A stretch of DNA of 64,000 nt. It comes from Anticarsia gemmatalis (taxonomy: Eukaryota > Arthropoda > Insecta > Lepidoptera > Erebidae). Shown one piece after another: positions 1 to 14,252 of this stretch. The DNA lies in the NCBI RefSeq assembly GCF_050436995.1, contig NC_134747.1, positions 12,221,501 through 12,285,500 on the forward strand, given 5' to 3'. The position numbers and the translations under genes were made by a program. Every line of letters begins with the position of its first letter. Within the stretch, counting starts at the first letter, position 1. The notes under the pieces were generated by a model that was not told the origin of the DNA, did no database searches, and worked only from the letters and a program-made list of their open reading frames with translations.

Positions 1-3000
1 TTATAAATATTTTTTCGCCAAGTATGTTGAGGCCGTGAATCTGGCCTGATGCGGCGATTACCGGCGTTTATACGGACTGATTAACATCTGACCTCTGACG
101 ATAGTTGATATCACCGACCAAGGCCGATCAGGTGCACTCTGTAAAATGATTCTACTACTTTATAACCACTGAAAAGTAAGTAAAAGAAGACTGGCATGTA
201 TTTATCATTCATCAGTCGGCCAGTAGTATAAAAGTCATTACCGAAAGCCTTTGACATGTCGTAATGACCGTTATCTTTGTTGATAACAACCGGGACCAAC
301 GTTTGACATGCCCGCCAAAGCACAAAGACGTCCCAATCTAATACTATGCGGTCACCCATCTAGAGCACATCCGCGCTGAGGTTGTTTTACCCATTGATCT
401 TCTACAAATATGTGAGTTCTTTAAGATTGGCTGAAAATTTGTTTTTAGATTTCATATGTAACAGACTGGATTTTTTATATAAATTTCCGTAACGTGAGAC
501 GTAATTACATTTAGTATTATAGTGTACTAAAACTAAAATTAGATTAGCTACTTTCGTTAAGTTAAGCTGTTATAATCTTTATTGTCCAGCTACGCGTGAT
601 ACAACCAAAACGGTCTAAGTATTTAGTCTAGCTTATACCACAAGAGGCTAACAGCGCAATAATGGCTGGCTAATAAGCGTACATTATTACTCCATTAATA
701 CCTATTATTTTCTCTAGGTAAAATAATAATTACGCCGGGTGCAAATTCATATCGTATTAGTATAATTTCCTACTTACCTACAATAATTTGTCTAATAGAT
801 CTCAATAAAACTAAATCGATAATTTATCAACGCGTTTCAACTACCGCTACTTGAACAGCCAACAAATAGATTACAACATTACATCGATATAAAATAAAAC
901 ATTATCTTAGACAATCGGTCGTTAATTTTATTTCCATCACAAAATACAGTGTTTTTCTTGAAAGATCGTAAACTTACTATCAAGATATTACTGATTGTTA
1001 TCTACAGTTGACTATTTAGTATCCGATACTTGAATGTAAGTAGTTTGCGTAATGTACTTCACTATTATAGAAAGATCTCGAGAGTATCTACTTTAACACC
1101 CAAACACGTGAAATTTTTTAAGTGCCTCTTCATGAGTAATATGCAAAGAAAATTTCCCCGCAATCATTATTGTGTACTTCCGTATGCTTTTCTTTTACGT
1201 TACTCATCAGTATTTAAATTAGCTCTATGAAGTTTATTGAGAACCAACTTTTTCTATTGATATTATGAAACCAAGATGTAGTCAACAAATTATATTAATG
1301 TAGATGACAAAAATAATTTGTATTTGTGTCTGCATGTGGCATCGCAACTCCTAGAACAGTGGTTCCCAACCAGTGGTCCGCGGACCACCGGTGGTCCGTG
1401 GTCAAAATATGGTCTGCGAATGATTATAAATTTTAATTTTCAGGACGATAATATTACACTTTATTTTTAATATACTTACATAGAAGTCCCTGCTAACAAG
1501 AATGATATAAAAGTGGTCCCGGACTAAGAAAAGGTTGGGAACCCCTGTCCTAGAAGAATGGACCGATTTTGATTAATGTTGTTATTATATGGAGACGACC
1601 GTGAACTTCAAGACAATAGTCAATATATCAATATAGACTGTAAAAAAGAAATCCTCGTATAATTTCGCTGTGAAATCACCATTAACTTCTACGTAACAAA
1701 ACTAAAACAGAAAACGTTCGTTCGTACAAACAATTGTAAGCAATTCGCGCTGTCACTCCAAGTGGTTACAGTCTACAGACAAGCAATAGTCTGGAGTCAG
1801 TGTCCGCTTATCTGCACTTGGCACATGCAAATATTTGACACGAGTGTGAAACAGGACCGTCAATATGACGAGCAAAGACATCTTGCGAAACGCATTACAG
1901 TTTCACAATAAACAATTACGAAATGCTTGTTAGTTTTCTACATAATTGCTTGGTATATTTAACAGTACTCAATATAGTTTATTTCAACTTGAAGCATTTG
2001 TGACAATCAAAATCCCTCGTTTACGATGGAATGCGAGCCTTGAATTCAAACGTATCGCTAGCAAACACTTAGTCTTGTTTTAAATGCGAAGGAAACATCA
2101 CGATGTAGCTTTATACGTCTAAGAGTTATTTAAAACACATCTTGAAATGATGCAAAGTCCTCACCCTTACACAGCAATGAATTAAAATTATAGAAACTTT
2201 AAAAAAAATTACAACAGGATTAATACGTGATTGCCTTTATTTGAAAGACAGGCCTATAATTAATGTAATAGTGAGACATCCCGCTTTCACACATAGAAAC
2301 TAAACTTTTCTTAAATACCATTAAAGATTTATAAATGTATTTTTTTCAGAGCGGACGTTTCTCTAAGTAAACCGCAGTGGGAAACAACTTTTTCTTCGTT
2401 TTCTAAGTGAAGTCAATGAGTAGTTATCAACGTCTGAGTGATCGCATGTCGATGCAGAATCTTCGAAAGTTAATTTGTAATGTGACAGATAGGCTGAATA
2501 TAGGCCGGGGCCTGTGCTTTCTCCCGATCTCTAGAAAAGCCGAGCGCTTAAAATGATGCTTAATGAAAATTCCCCCGTGAAGCTCACACGGTGAGTGCGG
2601 TGTGATAAATCGTGATTTATTCCTCAACTTGTCAGGTTATGATGTATGTATTTGATTGGTCCTGAAGAAGCACCGTACTCATTTATGTGTACAAGCTTTT
2701 ACTAAAGTTACTTTCGAATCAACGTTCATTTCAAGCACTCAAATGAGTTTTGAACTTAATTTACTAACCATTTCTAAGTATTACTTTTCGCCCTATCCGG
2801 TTACAGTACCTATACCACATAAACAATATTAAATCAACAAACACAACACAAATACAAAAGCGTAATTTTAGAGGCTTTATAATGGCTAGCAGTTTCGTAA
2901 CATTCAGAGAACTGATTAGAAAAGTTCATGCGATAGAAAAGGTTAAATTGGCAACGTAATTTCATTTAGCCAGGCAATAAGATCGGCGCTGCGTCACGGA

Positions 3001-6000
3001 GAACCGACGCCGTGGGTGATCGTGAGCCGAGCTTCCGCGCTCGTTGGTGCTAGGCACATAACTACTTACACAAAAAAAACATTTTACTCGCTATATCCTA
3101 TGCTATCTTAGCATTGGATGAGAGAGAGCAAGGCAATTACTATTGAAACTGTAGAAAGATAGATAGACAGGCCGTTTACTAATTCTGCTGCTTTTTATTA
3201 GGTATGAATATTTATATCGAATTGAGTGTATTATATAGCAATTGGCAAAGTCCAAGTATTTACGAGATCTAACAGAAAAAGCTACTACAATTCGATCTCG
3301 AGATCCAAAGGAAAATTTTATTACTATTTCTATTATTATAAAAATCTGGAAGAATCGAAGAATTCTGCTATCATGAAAGTCACGGTGAGATATCTATAAT
3401 ATGTTGGACTTTGACACTTTCAATAGATAAACTCACTACTAATACTTTGGTATTGAGATAATAAATATTAAAATACAGTACTGATTCATTTCATTAATTT
3501 GCACCTGTTCCTAATATGTTCGCAAAAAGGCTTTACTTCTCTTAAATAATACACAGGTAAAACTGGAATAAATAACTGGCATACTTCAAATAAAAATGTA
3601 AGAAGAAAAAATATGTTCCAATTTCAAAGATAATTCCTTCTTTATTATTTTGTTATGAGAATATTTTTACGGCTGTTATTTTTATATGGAATTGTCTTTT
3701 AGGCTGCCAGTACTTTTATTTACTGGATAATTATTGGGGTGGGACTACATCAGCTAGCACGAAAATGCGATTCGGTGCGTTAACATATCATTATTCAGTT
3801 CGACCTTTAAAGAAACCGTAGACACTAGTATTTGTGTCAATATGTGTGGATATGAATGAAGAAAACGAAGATTGCAAGGATCACATCAAATGGCGTTCTC
3901 TGGTGTCTTCTTACCCTATGGGAAGAATGCGTGATTTTATGCATATACATATGTGTGAACGGGGAATAAAACTAATTTAAATTGTAGTTGTGCTCTGTAG
4001 TCTGTGCCTATTACCGTAGAAATAGGATATTTTGTATGTATATAAATGTACATTAGGTATATAAATTTGCATGAATCATTTTCATTGTCATACAAACGTT
4101 GTGATTGTGAAATAATACAATGATGTAAAAACAGATAAAAGTATAATTATCGCAAATTATCTTCAGTGTCAAGTTTGTCGTATGGTTCCGTGTTATTTTA
4201 CCAAGATAATATAATTAATTATCGTCTATTCGTAATTGTATTAGCGAATACTTCATGGTCATTACTATTATATATTATTAAAGAAGTTTTATCCTAATTG
4301 AAAATACCCGGATTTCCTGCGGCACATCAAAATTTTACACTTTACTATTGCAAAAATTACCAACGATATATTCGAAAAGCGTCCAAAATAAATGTGCAGG
4401 TCATAAAGGTAGTAAACTAATCTAAATACAGCAGCATAAAACAAGGTTAATGTACTAGAAAGAATCCCAGCGCTCGGGTCGCTAAATCTAAAAAGCGACA
4501 ATCGCGTGTCTGTACCCAGGCTTCAGTCTAATGCGATATGAACATTCAACCGTAACGAGCCACACAAGCAGGTAACACTATAACGACTACAACACTTAAT
4601 CTATGGCAGAACGCCCCGCGGCATCCGAACGAAATCGAAATTTTGAACAATATCCGACTAATAAGGACATGACGTGAAAGTGAGACTGAACGAGCAAAAA
4701 CGCGCGCGTTCTCGTCACGACAGAACAACAAGACGCTACACTTCCTCTATCTCTACACCATATTGTCCAAAACTGTGCTAAATGACTCTAATAACCGTTT
4801 AGAAAGTCGTAATTTTATTATTAATACTAATAATTTCCCGCGAGGTTAAAGGTCCACGATCGGCCGCTTCCGTGCTTGTCAACCATTAGTCGAAATACAA
4901 ACTGTTTCGTACACGCAACCCGACGCGAGAGAACGGTTATATCGGGTTTACTGTAAGCTAGATTAGATCCTAACGCGCCTTCGCTGTTTTACACTCAAAT
5001 AAAGTAATACCTGCAATCGCAGTCCTCTCACATTCTAGCTAAGAACTTTTAGATGAAAAAAATAAAACCGATTTGTGGTCATGTTTGACCTAGCTAAAAC
5101 GAGGCAGTGTGCAAATTCGGTCGAATCATTTCTTTGTATGCCTACAGAGGGAGAAAGGGAACACACATTCGAAATAAAAAACGTTAATTACCCTCCTTTC
5201 CGCTTCGTCGTAATCAGGTAAAGAGAAAATCAAGTACGCAATTTTACGAAACGGATTGTCATCTCGGCGCCCCGCACGCAAAAATCATAACAGCAATGAA
5301 AGTAACATAGTCAATCATACGAGGGCATACCATCTAAAAGTTTCACCTATTAAACCGGAACGTTGAAACGAAGGTCATAATTTAAGTCGAGATGAGACCA
5401 AACAGTGTACTTACTAACAATAGCTTGTGAATGGTTAAAAATGAAGCGTAATTCACTAGTCGGCGGCGGCACGAGTCATTTGCGGCAAGTAAGCCGGCAA
5501 AGCGGCAACACGACTAACATCGCTTTCAATAAAGTGCGGTCAAAATGACTGGTTATCGAGAAACCAGGTGAAGGAAATAAATGGTAGACAATGGTATGTC
5601 ACGGAGAATGTCTTGAAATAGAAAGGTGGTGTGAAAATAGTGTCAAGCTTGATGAGTTTATTTCATTAAACGATACTCGGCGGTGAGTTCACACGTTTGA
5701 CCCATTCACCTATTGATAGATACTTATAAACGACTTGGCTGGTATCGGAGAGGCCCGTTCGAGTGCCGTCGCTATCTCGAGGATGCTCAAGAAGTGTAAT
5801 AAAGATTTTTTGTAGAGCTAAAGTAGTTCGAAATCTAATGCTCGTAAAGATACAGGGAACTTTCAAGCAACGTATTTATTAGTGAGCTCGGACTTCAAAC
5901 GGGCTTCGATATATGTACCTACTCTACTTTTCATACAGATAAAGGTAATTTAGTGAAAGAACCTTTAAAATTATTATGTACTCAAAATATTTTGTTAATA

Positions 6001-7225
6001 CTTTGCAAAATGTGAAAATATCATTGAATTACGTCAGAACAGATTAAAACTAGATACCGATAGTATTATCAAACGCGATTAAACAAACATTGATACCGGT
6101 ATATTAGCCCTACACCTGAAAACAGAACTACCAACGAAACAATTGGCATTAATCACACAGATGTTCTTTAAAAGATTAAGAAGCCTGATTATAAATAGAA
6201 AAGTAATTTGAAAATAGGACAAGAAACCACAGAAAATTAACGTAAGGCTTGCTACACATGTATACCGTTTGACATTAATCGGCCAGCCGAGCAGTAAAAT
6301 CGAATACGTGTAAATTAATGTTCGGGAAAAATGCCGCATGACATCGCGCCTGAAAACCGGTGACGATCGAACCCGGAGGATCGGCACAAACCGAAAAAGT
6401 GCTGTAATTGCTTCGAATCTGTTTTGTTAAATACTGCCGAACTGACAATGCTGGTCTGATGTGTGTAGCCAGCGTAAGAAAATGAGGGAAAAGGTTTTAA
6501 ACGAAGTAATTACATAGACATAAATACTAAAGTGGGAATGAGGAAAGTTAATTCTGAAGGGAAAATTGAATAGTATAAAGTTGTTTTCTAGTTACGGGTA
6601 TAAACGTTTATATGCTTTTATAACCTACATTAAAACGAAAGTAATTTTAAAAACATTGAAATATATTTAAATCTATGTTAAATAGAAAGAAAGTTTTGTA
6701 GACAACAATTACTGTGAAGTGAAAAAAATACAAATGTTTAATTTTGGAAAAAGTAACCTACAATTTTTGAAAATAAAAACTGTTTTGAGAAATCACTTTC
6801 CTTTTATTATTCGCTCAAAACAACAGGTATATTAATCCTGAGATAAATCATAAACTTTTTCAGGAACAGTTCAAATTAACCAAAGGAGCTCGAACACGCT
6901 AAAGAAAAATACTGAAAAACATTTTGTTCAAACTTCACAAGCAATTACTTCGCAATAAAAACACAGACATATAAAACTTACTCATTTAATTCTTGCTTAT
7001 TATCATAATTTTATGAAACAAGTAGCTTTCGAAATAAGGAGTTAAAGTGAATAAATATTTTAATATCATCGTTGTATACTACATGATTGCTAAATGCTAA
7101 AAAAAATGTATTTTATTCTTAAATAATATAAGAAACTTCGTCAACTTCACAATGCTATCGTCAAGTTTGAAGTTAACGGTATAATGGCACTAGATTAATT
7201 AAATGACTTTAAGTTTGCAATTCAG
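1..7225. other. Non-coding, probable spire first intron (distal part)
   Basis: I see no supportable exon here. Open frames are short, AT-rich and without recognisable domains or paired splice sites. The stretch contains one clear transposon copy at 1357-1547, listed separately. GC-richer islands near 2960-3060, 4550-4730 and 5455-5520 were read on both strands and gave no protein match. It is placed in the spire intron only because a spire exon with a donor site lies at 34526 on the minus strand and no later exon was found. Confidence 0.5.
1357..1547. mobile_element. hAT-type MITE, 191 bp, with perfect 8-bp target duplication
   Basis: The ends are inverted repeats of the form CAGNGGTTCCCAACC (CAGT at the left, CAGG when the right end is reverse-complemented). 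The flanks are a perfect 8-bp direct repeat TCCTAGAA at 1349-1356 and 1548-1555. Eight-base duplications and CAG-initial ends are hallmarks of hAT elements. The inside has no coding capacity and holds nested palindromes (GGTCCGCGGACC, ACCACCGGTGGT). The intact duplication and near-identical ends point to a fairly recent insertion by a transposase supplied elsewhere. Confidence 0.92.
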
Positions 7226-7407
7226 TACCTCGATTCTCTACTACTATCGACTATCGACAACCGAACTGTCATCGAGAAATTTTGTATGAAAATCTGATCA
7301 GCGCCTCTGACGGGTGTCGTAGGAAACATTTTAGCAATACATTCTAAATGTCAAATGTCGATAGCTAGCCGGTTGTCGGTAGTCGATAGTGGTAGAGAAT
7401 CGAGGTA
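7226..7407. mobile_element. Palindromic MITE with about 38-bp inverted ends
   Basis: The left end begins TACCTCGATTCTCTA and continues through TATCGACTATCGACAACCG. The reverse complement of the right end matches it over about 38 bases with two mismatches. The element is bounded by TA, and CAG also occurs on both sides (7223-7225 and 7408-7410), so a 2-bp TA or a 3-bp CAG duplication is possible. There is no coding capacity. A Tc1/mariner-type or PIF-type MITE fits; the family is unresolved. Confidence 0.75.
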
Positions 7408-10400
7408 CAGACGGTCACATGTAAATAAAACCTTTTAGGGCTGTCTATGTTTTATCGGGTCATCAACTACATAATAATTTCGACAAAAACCGGTTTAGTA
7501 GTCTAGGTGTGAAAGATTATCAAGCAGACAGGTAGAATTTCGAACATCTAATGTCATATTATTATAATCTAATAGAATATCCTAAAATAAATATTATCAT
7601 CATAAGTAACCAACGGAAGCACTTATCCTATAGTTAAACCTTCTCATATACTATCACCCTCCACAACATGACCTGCCCCAACAATCACAAAAGCAAAAAG
7701 TAAACAGATGTTAATCCGTGAAACGTGTGCTGAACTCAACCGCCATAGACCTATAGACGAAGATTGTGACGCTATTGGAAATACTACCATAAGCAATAAG
7801 ACATAAGGTGAAAACTCGAATAATACTGATGTATAGTGAAATGTTACGTTTGTTTTCTATAAGAGTGATTCCGCTAATTTGTTTCAGTGAACAGTGAGGT
7901 ATCGCAGTAAGGAGGTAGTGGCTACAAAGTTGTTAAAACTAATGATCGTAATGAAATGTCTCAACGATTTCCAATTATTACTAGTCTTGGGTGCAGTAAG
8001 GTTATGCAAAGACAGATATAGTTAGCAGAATTTCATTTACTTTCATTTAACTCGTTAAGATAGAAGATTAGTTCAGTTCTACATACATTTGTCTTTAAGA
8101 AAAGTATAGGTATCTATCTTAAGGTCGATAAATAAAGACTTCTACAGACAGGTAACTAAATCGAAAACAACATCAAATATATTTTGAAAGAAAATGTTAG
8201 TTCCCTGAATGTCTATATCTATCTGAACTGCGGATCCGAAATAGAATTTCCTTCGCAAGAAACGAACCATTCCAATTCCGTGGGAACCGACATCCTTCCG
8301 GCAGATCCTTGTATTTATTTTCCTTTAGAAAATGGAGACTACAAAAAAATAAGTTTGTAAACCTTCTAAAAAGTAATTTACATCATCATCTGACCGTAAA
8401 AGGCGAACAATGATCCCATGAATAATTCAAAAGATGTTTATTACAATAGCACCTGAGTCCCATGGGAACATTCGCAGGACAGGGCGTCATGCACCGCGGG
8501 GCACCGTCGCAGTGGTGCTACCATTAAACGAACACATTAAACCCACTGAATTGTGGGATTCGCGGAACACCAGAAAGGGAAAACAATTATTGTGAAGTGA
8601 TGAATGAGAAGATACCAGAGAATTGAAAGATATTCTTTTATTACTTCTGTTTATCTCCAAGAGGTTAAACAAAGGTCTCGTTATGTCTCACCTTTTGCTG
8701 TGATTGTTTCACAACCTGATTTTATCAAGGAGTGAATCTATTACTATTTTCCCTGTTGGCGACTAAGAATTTTCCTGACTGAGCCTGGTAGCAAATCGGA
8801 AATGAGGTGTGGCTCTATGACACAACCCTTTCACCCCAAATCAGTTTCGTGTGGAAAGGCTGATCGTGAAAAACTAAGTTACTGTGTAAGTTATTGCAAA
8901 CAAAATAATGTAATAATTATATTGCAGTGTAATGTTTTCCAATAAGTAATGACACAATGTATTGGTAATGAATGTAATGAATACTATCAGCGTGGGTATA
9001 AAATACAGAATTACGATATTCAATTCTTATTAATAACTTTAAACTACAAAGTTGACAATATGACCGTAAAATATGAAGGCTATTAGCGTAATTGGCGGTT
9101 TGAAACCCCAAGCGAATTGCAGAATTTAATTTACATTACGAATATGAAAAATTTATATAATTAGAGTTAAATGCTAACCTAAAAACTGACCTATATTGAC
9201 GTAACTTCGCATGAAACTATGTGAAAACCTCATTTTATAAAACAGTTTAACATGTGAAATTAGAAAATGGAACTTTAAAAAATCGGATCACGCGACGGCT
9301 AATTACAAAAGTTGAACCGCAGCGAACGATCGACTTCGTGATATATTACAATCGAGCCGCAATCGGCGCCATAAATTTTACCTCATAATTGGTATTTGGG
9401 ACACCGGCAGAGACAGCATTGGACAACATTTATATCGGACCTCACGCGAGTCCACCGCTCAATACTTAAACTGCAGTATAATACGACAAATTCGAATACA
9501 TTACTACTTTCGAAACTGGCAGTAGTAACCAAGGAGTTTTATATTTAGTCGATTGTAATCTCGGCGTAAATCGTGTCAAGTGCAAGTTTCTCGATGACCG
9601 GCGAGCGAGAGAGCCTTATTGGCGAAATGTGGACGAGTGGGCGTTTAAATAAATAATGTAATTAGATATAATGTTGGTTATTTAAACTGGGAGGCGATAA
9701 GTAATGTGCAATCGAAATCACACGAAATAGTAGATCTAGGTTATGAATGTCACGTAAACTGTTGAAAGAATCAATTATATTAATAACACGTCTACAAACA
9801 AACGGATACTAGTGAAAGGTGTTACATACAAGAAACAAAATAATTATTTTCTCAAAAGTAATTTACGTACATCCACAAACACAGATGACATTGTTTCACT
9901 TCCTTTTCGAAATAAAGTCGGTGGAAGACACCAAAACAAGATTGTTGGCACGCGAGCCGAGCACCCGTCACGAAGCGGTAAAACCAACTTGGACATTGAC
10001 ATTGAAAAAAGTCGAATATTATACGGCAACGGGTGTTCGGTAATTACCACCTGTCATCAGATGAACTCAATTCTTTGACAGCTTTATAGAGACGAGGTAA
10101 AGACAAGCGAGTCGAGCGAACCAATGAGATACGACAAATGCTGGAGTATTTGGAAAAAAACACAATTACCTTAGCATATTCGTGGCTATTTACTGAATAT
10201 CACCCATTATTATAAGTCAAAATCTAGAATAAAACAAACAATGAACATAAATGACGTCATAAAACAAATTGTCAACATTACATTCGTTATGCTTTTGTTC
10301 CATATTATTGTACTGTTATTTTGGCAAGTCACAAAAAATGAACTAAATCACCATCCACAACATCAGTAATGTTCAAATAAAGAACGACGAATTAAAAACT

Positions 10401-13400
10401 CATCTAGAATCAAACCGTTACAGTTGGAGTGCGCGGGCGCAAGTCACTAAGGGCCCAGCCACACACAGCATCACTTGAGACAAAGTTAAGAACACCGTTA
10501 CTCGATGCCACTCGGTGGAAAGTAACACAAGTGGAACGAGAATTATTACTGCTGTTAATTGAGGCTATTGGCCATTTTGAAGATAAATTCTTCATTATTT
10601 TATCTTAAGATTCAATGATACTTCGCCAGAGAAATTACCGCTGTATTTAAATCCTAAGAAATAAAGTAATTATCATCATTCGCAATAAAGTTATCATTTG
10701 AAAAGATATTAATCTGTTTCCCGTCATAAGCAACTAATCGTTTGCTGATTATCACACATTTATAAATAGTAATTAGCGAAAATTTTGCGTCAGACTCGCG
10801 CCATTATGGCATTTGCATAACTTAGTATGCATTCTGTTATTGCTATCTACTTCAGCAGGAAAGCGTATAATTAAATAAACGAAATCTACAAATTACTGAC
10901 TCGTAAATAAAAAACATAACTCATAAAATAATAAAAGTCAATCATTTAAACGTTTCACATTTTGAATTGACACCTGATGTTTTCCATCCTGATTTAAAAA
11001 CAAGTTTCATGTGTCAAGATAACGAGGATTTTTGCGTCAATTTTGGAAACCATCTAATCTCATCATCGATCAATCAATAAAGACTCACTTTATCTATTGA
11101 TATTTTATAGCGTCAAACGTCCCTAACAACAAAGATCAATTCACTGTTTTACGACTATTTAACATGACACCATCAATTTTCACGGTCGATTTGGGACAAG
11201 ACAAAAAAGTGGGGGACGTCAACTGATATCGAATCAACGCTACTAACAGATAAAACAGATAACGTAACATTGATTAACACTCTCGTATTTTTATTGGGAG
11301 AAAATTTGTGATAAAAATAATCGATAAATTAATGAGTTGTCACTGTACCGCAATGATCAAAGATAGCGCTCGATATAGAGCTATGGGGCGTATAATATGA
11401 AACCCATCAGGTTCCATTCGTCTTAGTGAACCTATTTGGAAGCATCGCTGTAGGGGAGTAAAGTAAATGTTACGCAAGAGGGAGCAAGTCGGGCGGGCGA
11501 CACGGGTGGCTGTCCGGCGGATTACCTTCGCGGCTTCAATGACGTAACGGTCGCCGGACGTTAAAAAAACGAATCGACCACGTGACATTGATTTTGAATC
11601 TTGAACTTGGAATGTTACGGAAGAATAATCAGCTGTTTGTCTATGACTAACTCGTTCGGATGTAATGGAAACTGTCTGGGGTGATTGATTCGACCTTCGT
11701 GGAGAAACTATAGCAAAGAGTTTAATCGGTGGGTAGTCAGACAGTCGTCAGTGAACTGAGCGATCACCACAAAATTGACAATTAAACGTTTAGTAAATCG
11801 AAATCACTTTACTTCGTTAAGAAAGGACCATAAAACGGGCATCGGTCGCTGACGAAAAACTACACAATCAAGCCGATAAGGACGTGAGGGGGCTTTAATT
11901 GTCGTTATGACAGAAATAGCCTTTGTAATCTTGATTTTAAACAGGCGGACAAGTAAAACAAAGATGCATCATGTGCCGAGGAAACTAAACAAACATATGA
12001 TAAAGGAAAAGCAGACAATACACCTGATGACATGAGACGTGAGAAACACGTCATGTTCGCAAACAAACACATTTAGTTATGAATAGAGAATTTCAAGGAA
12101 CGAATGTTTTCAATAATATTAACACAGGTTTTCTTGTGGTGCCTACTGCGACTGCTTACAAATTCAAACTCTTACTTTAATGTGGCGCATTGAACATAAT
12201 GATACAAAAATCTTTGTACTTTATCCGGATATTCAAGATCTACATTATATCGAACCATAAAAGAAACAATATGAGCAGAACACGCAAATTGTATCTAATG
12301 GAAGCGTAGCTCTACCAAAACTTAATCTAAAGTTACGGCACGTTCGGCATCTGACATTGAAATAATGAATGACTGAGCGGAATTTCGTTCATTTGTTAGC
12401 GATTTAAGCTTAGCTTTTAGTTGATGGAAGTATTCAGCAATGTCAAATGATGTTTGAATATTCCATTGTCTAGCGAGATGGATTAACTGTAAAATGTTTT
12501 GTGTGAAGAGTTTCTCGGCAGTTATAAAAGAACACGTGGTCGAACAGGCTTTGAGATTGCATGCCACTTTATTATTGCATGTGTTATGAATGCGTAATTA
12601 AATATAATGCCTAGTTAGAGTGTTGGCGAAAGTTTTAGGCATTCAGAGGATGTTAAGTAGAGTCTTTACGTCTTTTTCATTTGTGTAGATAGTAGCTTGT
12701 GTTTTTAGTTCTCACATAACAGAATACTTCTACAATAAATAAACGTTAACAAATATCTTTTCTAATATACCTATGTAAAAGCTACAAATTATTTACCAAC
12801 GATTTAGGTTTCCTGCCTCGCTTCGTCGTTCGATTTAATAACCACGCGACCAAATTAAGAGACATAATAAAACTTCTAAAGAAGTGTCTATCATAACAAA
12901 ATAAATCATCTATTCCTTCAATAGGTAATAATTCTATCTAGAAAATTCCTAGCAGACACAAAGATCTATATTTATTAAATTATAACGCGCAGAGATGCGC
13001 ATTTTCCGTCGTCCTTGCGGTTATCGTATCGCGTTACGGAGATTACCGACCCGTTGGACGGCGCGGGCGCAAGCGGTTGTACGCCTCTTTGACTACCACT
13101 TATCTCAGACTGTATCATCTGATGTCCGGTCTATAGAGAAATATTGTAAATTCGGTTATCAGGTGCGTTCGAGAAGTTTCGTTTTTCATTTGATGTTAAG
13201 TTCGGATTGAATAGTATAATCAAATTAAGGTACGATTAAAACAGAAGTAGTGTGAACAATGGCAAAATTAATTGGAATAGATAAAAATAAATAATAAAAA
13301 ATATCAGCAGCTGCACAAAGGAAAAGGAGTTCAATAGCATCTAAGTCATTGCTTTCATTTTACTTCTACTAACAGGCACCTAAAACTGTGTATTTTTTTT

Positions 13401-14248
13401 CAGCTTAAGCCAGCTTTCATTGCATCTCTGATTTATTTCAAGGGCTGCTCATGTTCAATACACTTGAGCATGATTCTAACCAGACCTTTATCTTCATTGA
13501 CTAAGAAAATACATCACGTATAATCTCTTGAACAAGGCAGTATCATCAATGATCTTCAAAGACGTTTCCCGGCCTTGCGGTCGCGGTGTCTTGTTACCAA
13601 CCCGTCGCCTGCACGGTGGTTGTATGCCTCGTTGTGTTCGGTAAACTTCGGACAACTTCGGCTATCTTCGACAACAGGCGCCGGCGCAAGTCACGTACCA
13701 ATATTATTGATCTTTAACGCCTTTGACGACGCCGTCATCCCTTTTGTTCGACGCTTAAGATAATAGTGCATTGGTTTGCGAAGAAAATGCCTTTTGTCGG
13801 TAGTTTTGCGAACACTTTTGAAGTTCTTACTGAAATTTTATGACGGAGAAATGGGCAATAGAGTTTTCTTGTAGAGAAGTATCAAATTGACTATTGAAAG
13901 CTGGCTGACCGTGACTGTAGTAAAATTTTATCGTTGCCATATAATATCGTAATATTTGCATGAATTGACCTCCTGCCATTTTATATAATAAATATAATAG
14001 TCCCTACAATTCAAGCAAAGTTTTACCAATTTGGAAATCACATTATGAAAATTACAGGCAAATGGATATCCAAGATTGAAATCATCGGAGGAAGATATCG
14101 TGTAACATATACCTACCCCAAGATAAGGCAAACCCCTTCTAAATGTTGTACTGTAACAACTAGAGGGCAATCGACGGGCAATTGGCTACACGTAATCTGA
14201 CATAACAAGCCGTAGGCGTGACACTGTTAGATCACACAACAGCTAATG
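7408..14248. other. Non-coding, probable spire intron
   Basis: No exon is supported. Overlapping open frames near 9812-10078 occur on both strands with no domain. A minus-strand frame at 12322-12567 has a helix-like composition but no match I recognise. GC-richer patches near 13000-13100 and 13560-13690 look like two divergent copies of one repeat (see findings). Confidence 0.5.
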
Positions 14249-14252
14249 TTAA

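Noticed and set aside
111..359. Minus-strand 82-residue frame near the window start
   Set aside because: Composition is more protein-like than most, but there is no match, and splice sites could not be paired. It could be revisited with RNA-seq.
9812..10078. Overlapping frames on both strands
   Set aside because: Mutual overlap in three registers and lack of any motif mark them as chance frames.
12322..12567. Minus-strand 81-residue frame considered as a spire exon or transposon remnant
   Set aside because: It has a helical look but no Spire motif, no known transposase motif and no convincing splice sites in phase with the KIND exon.
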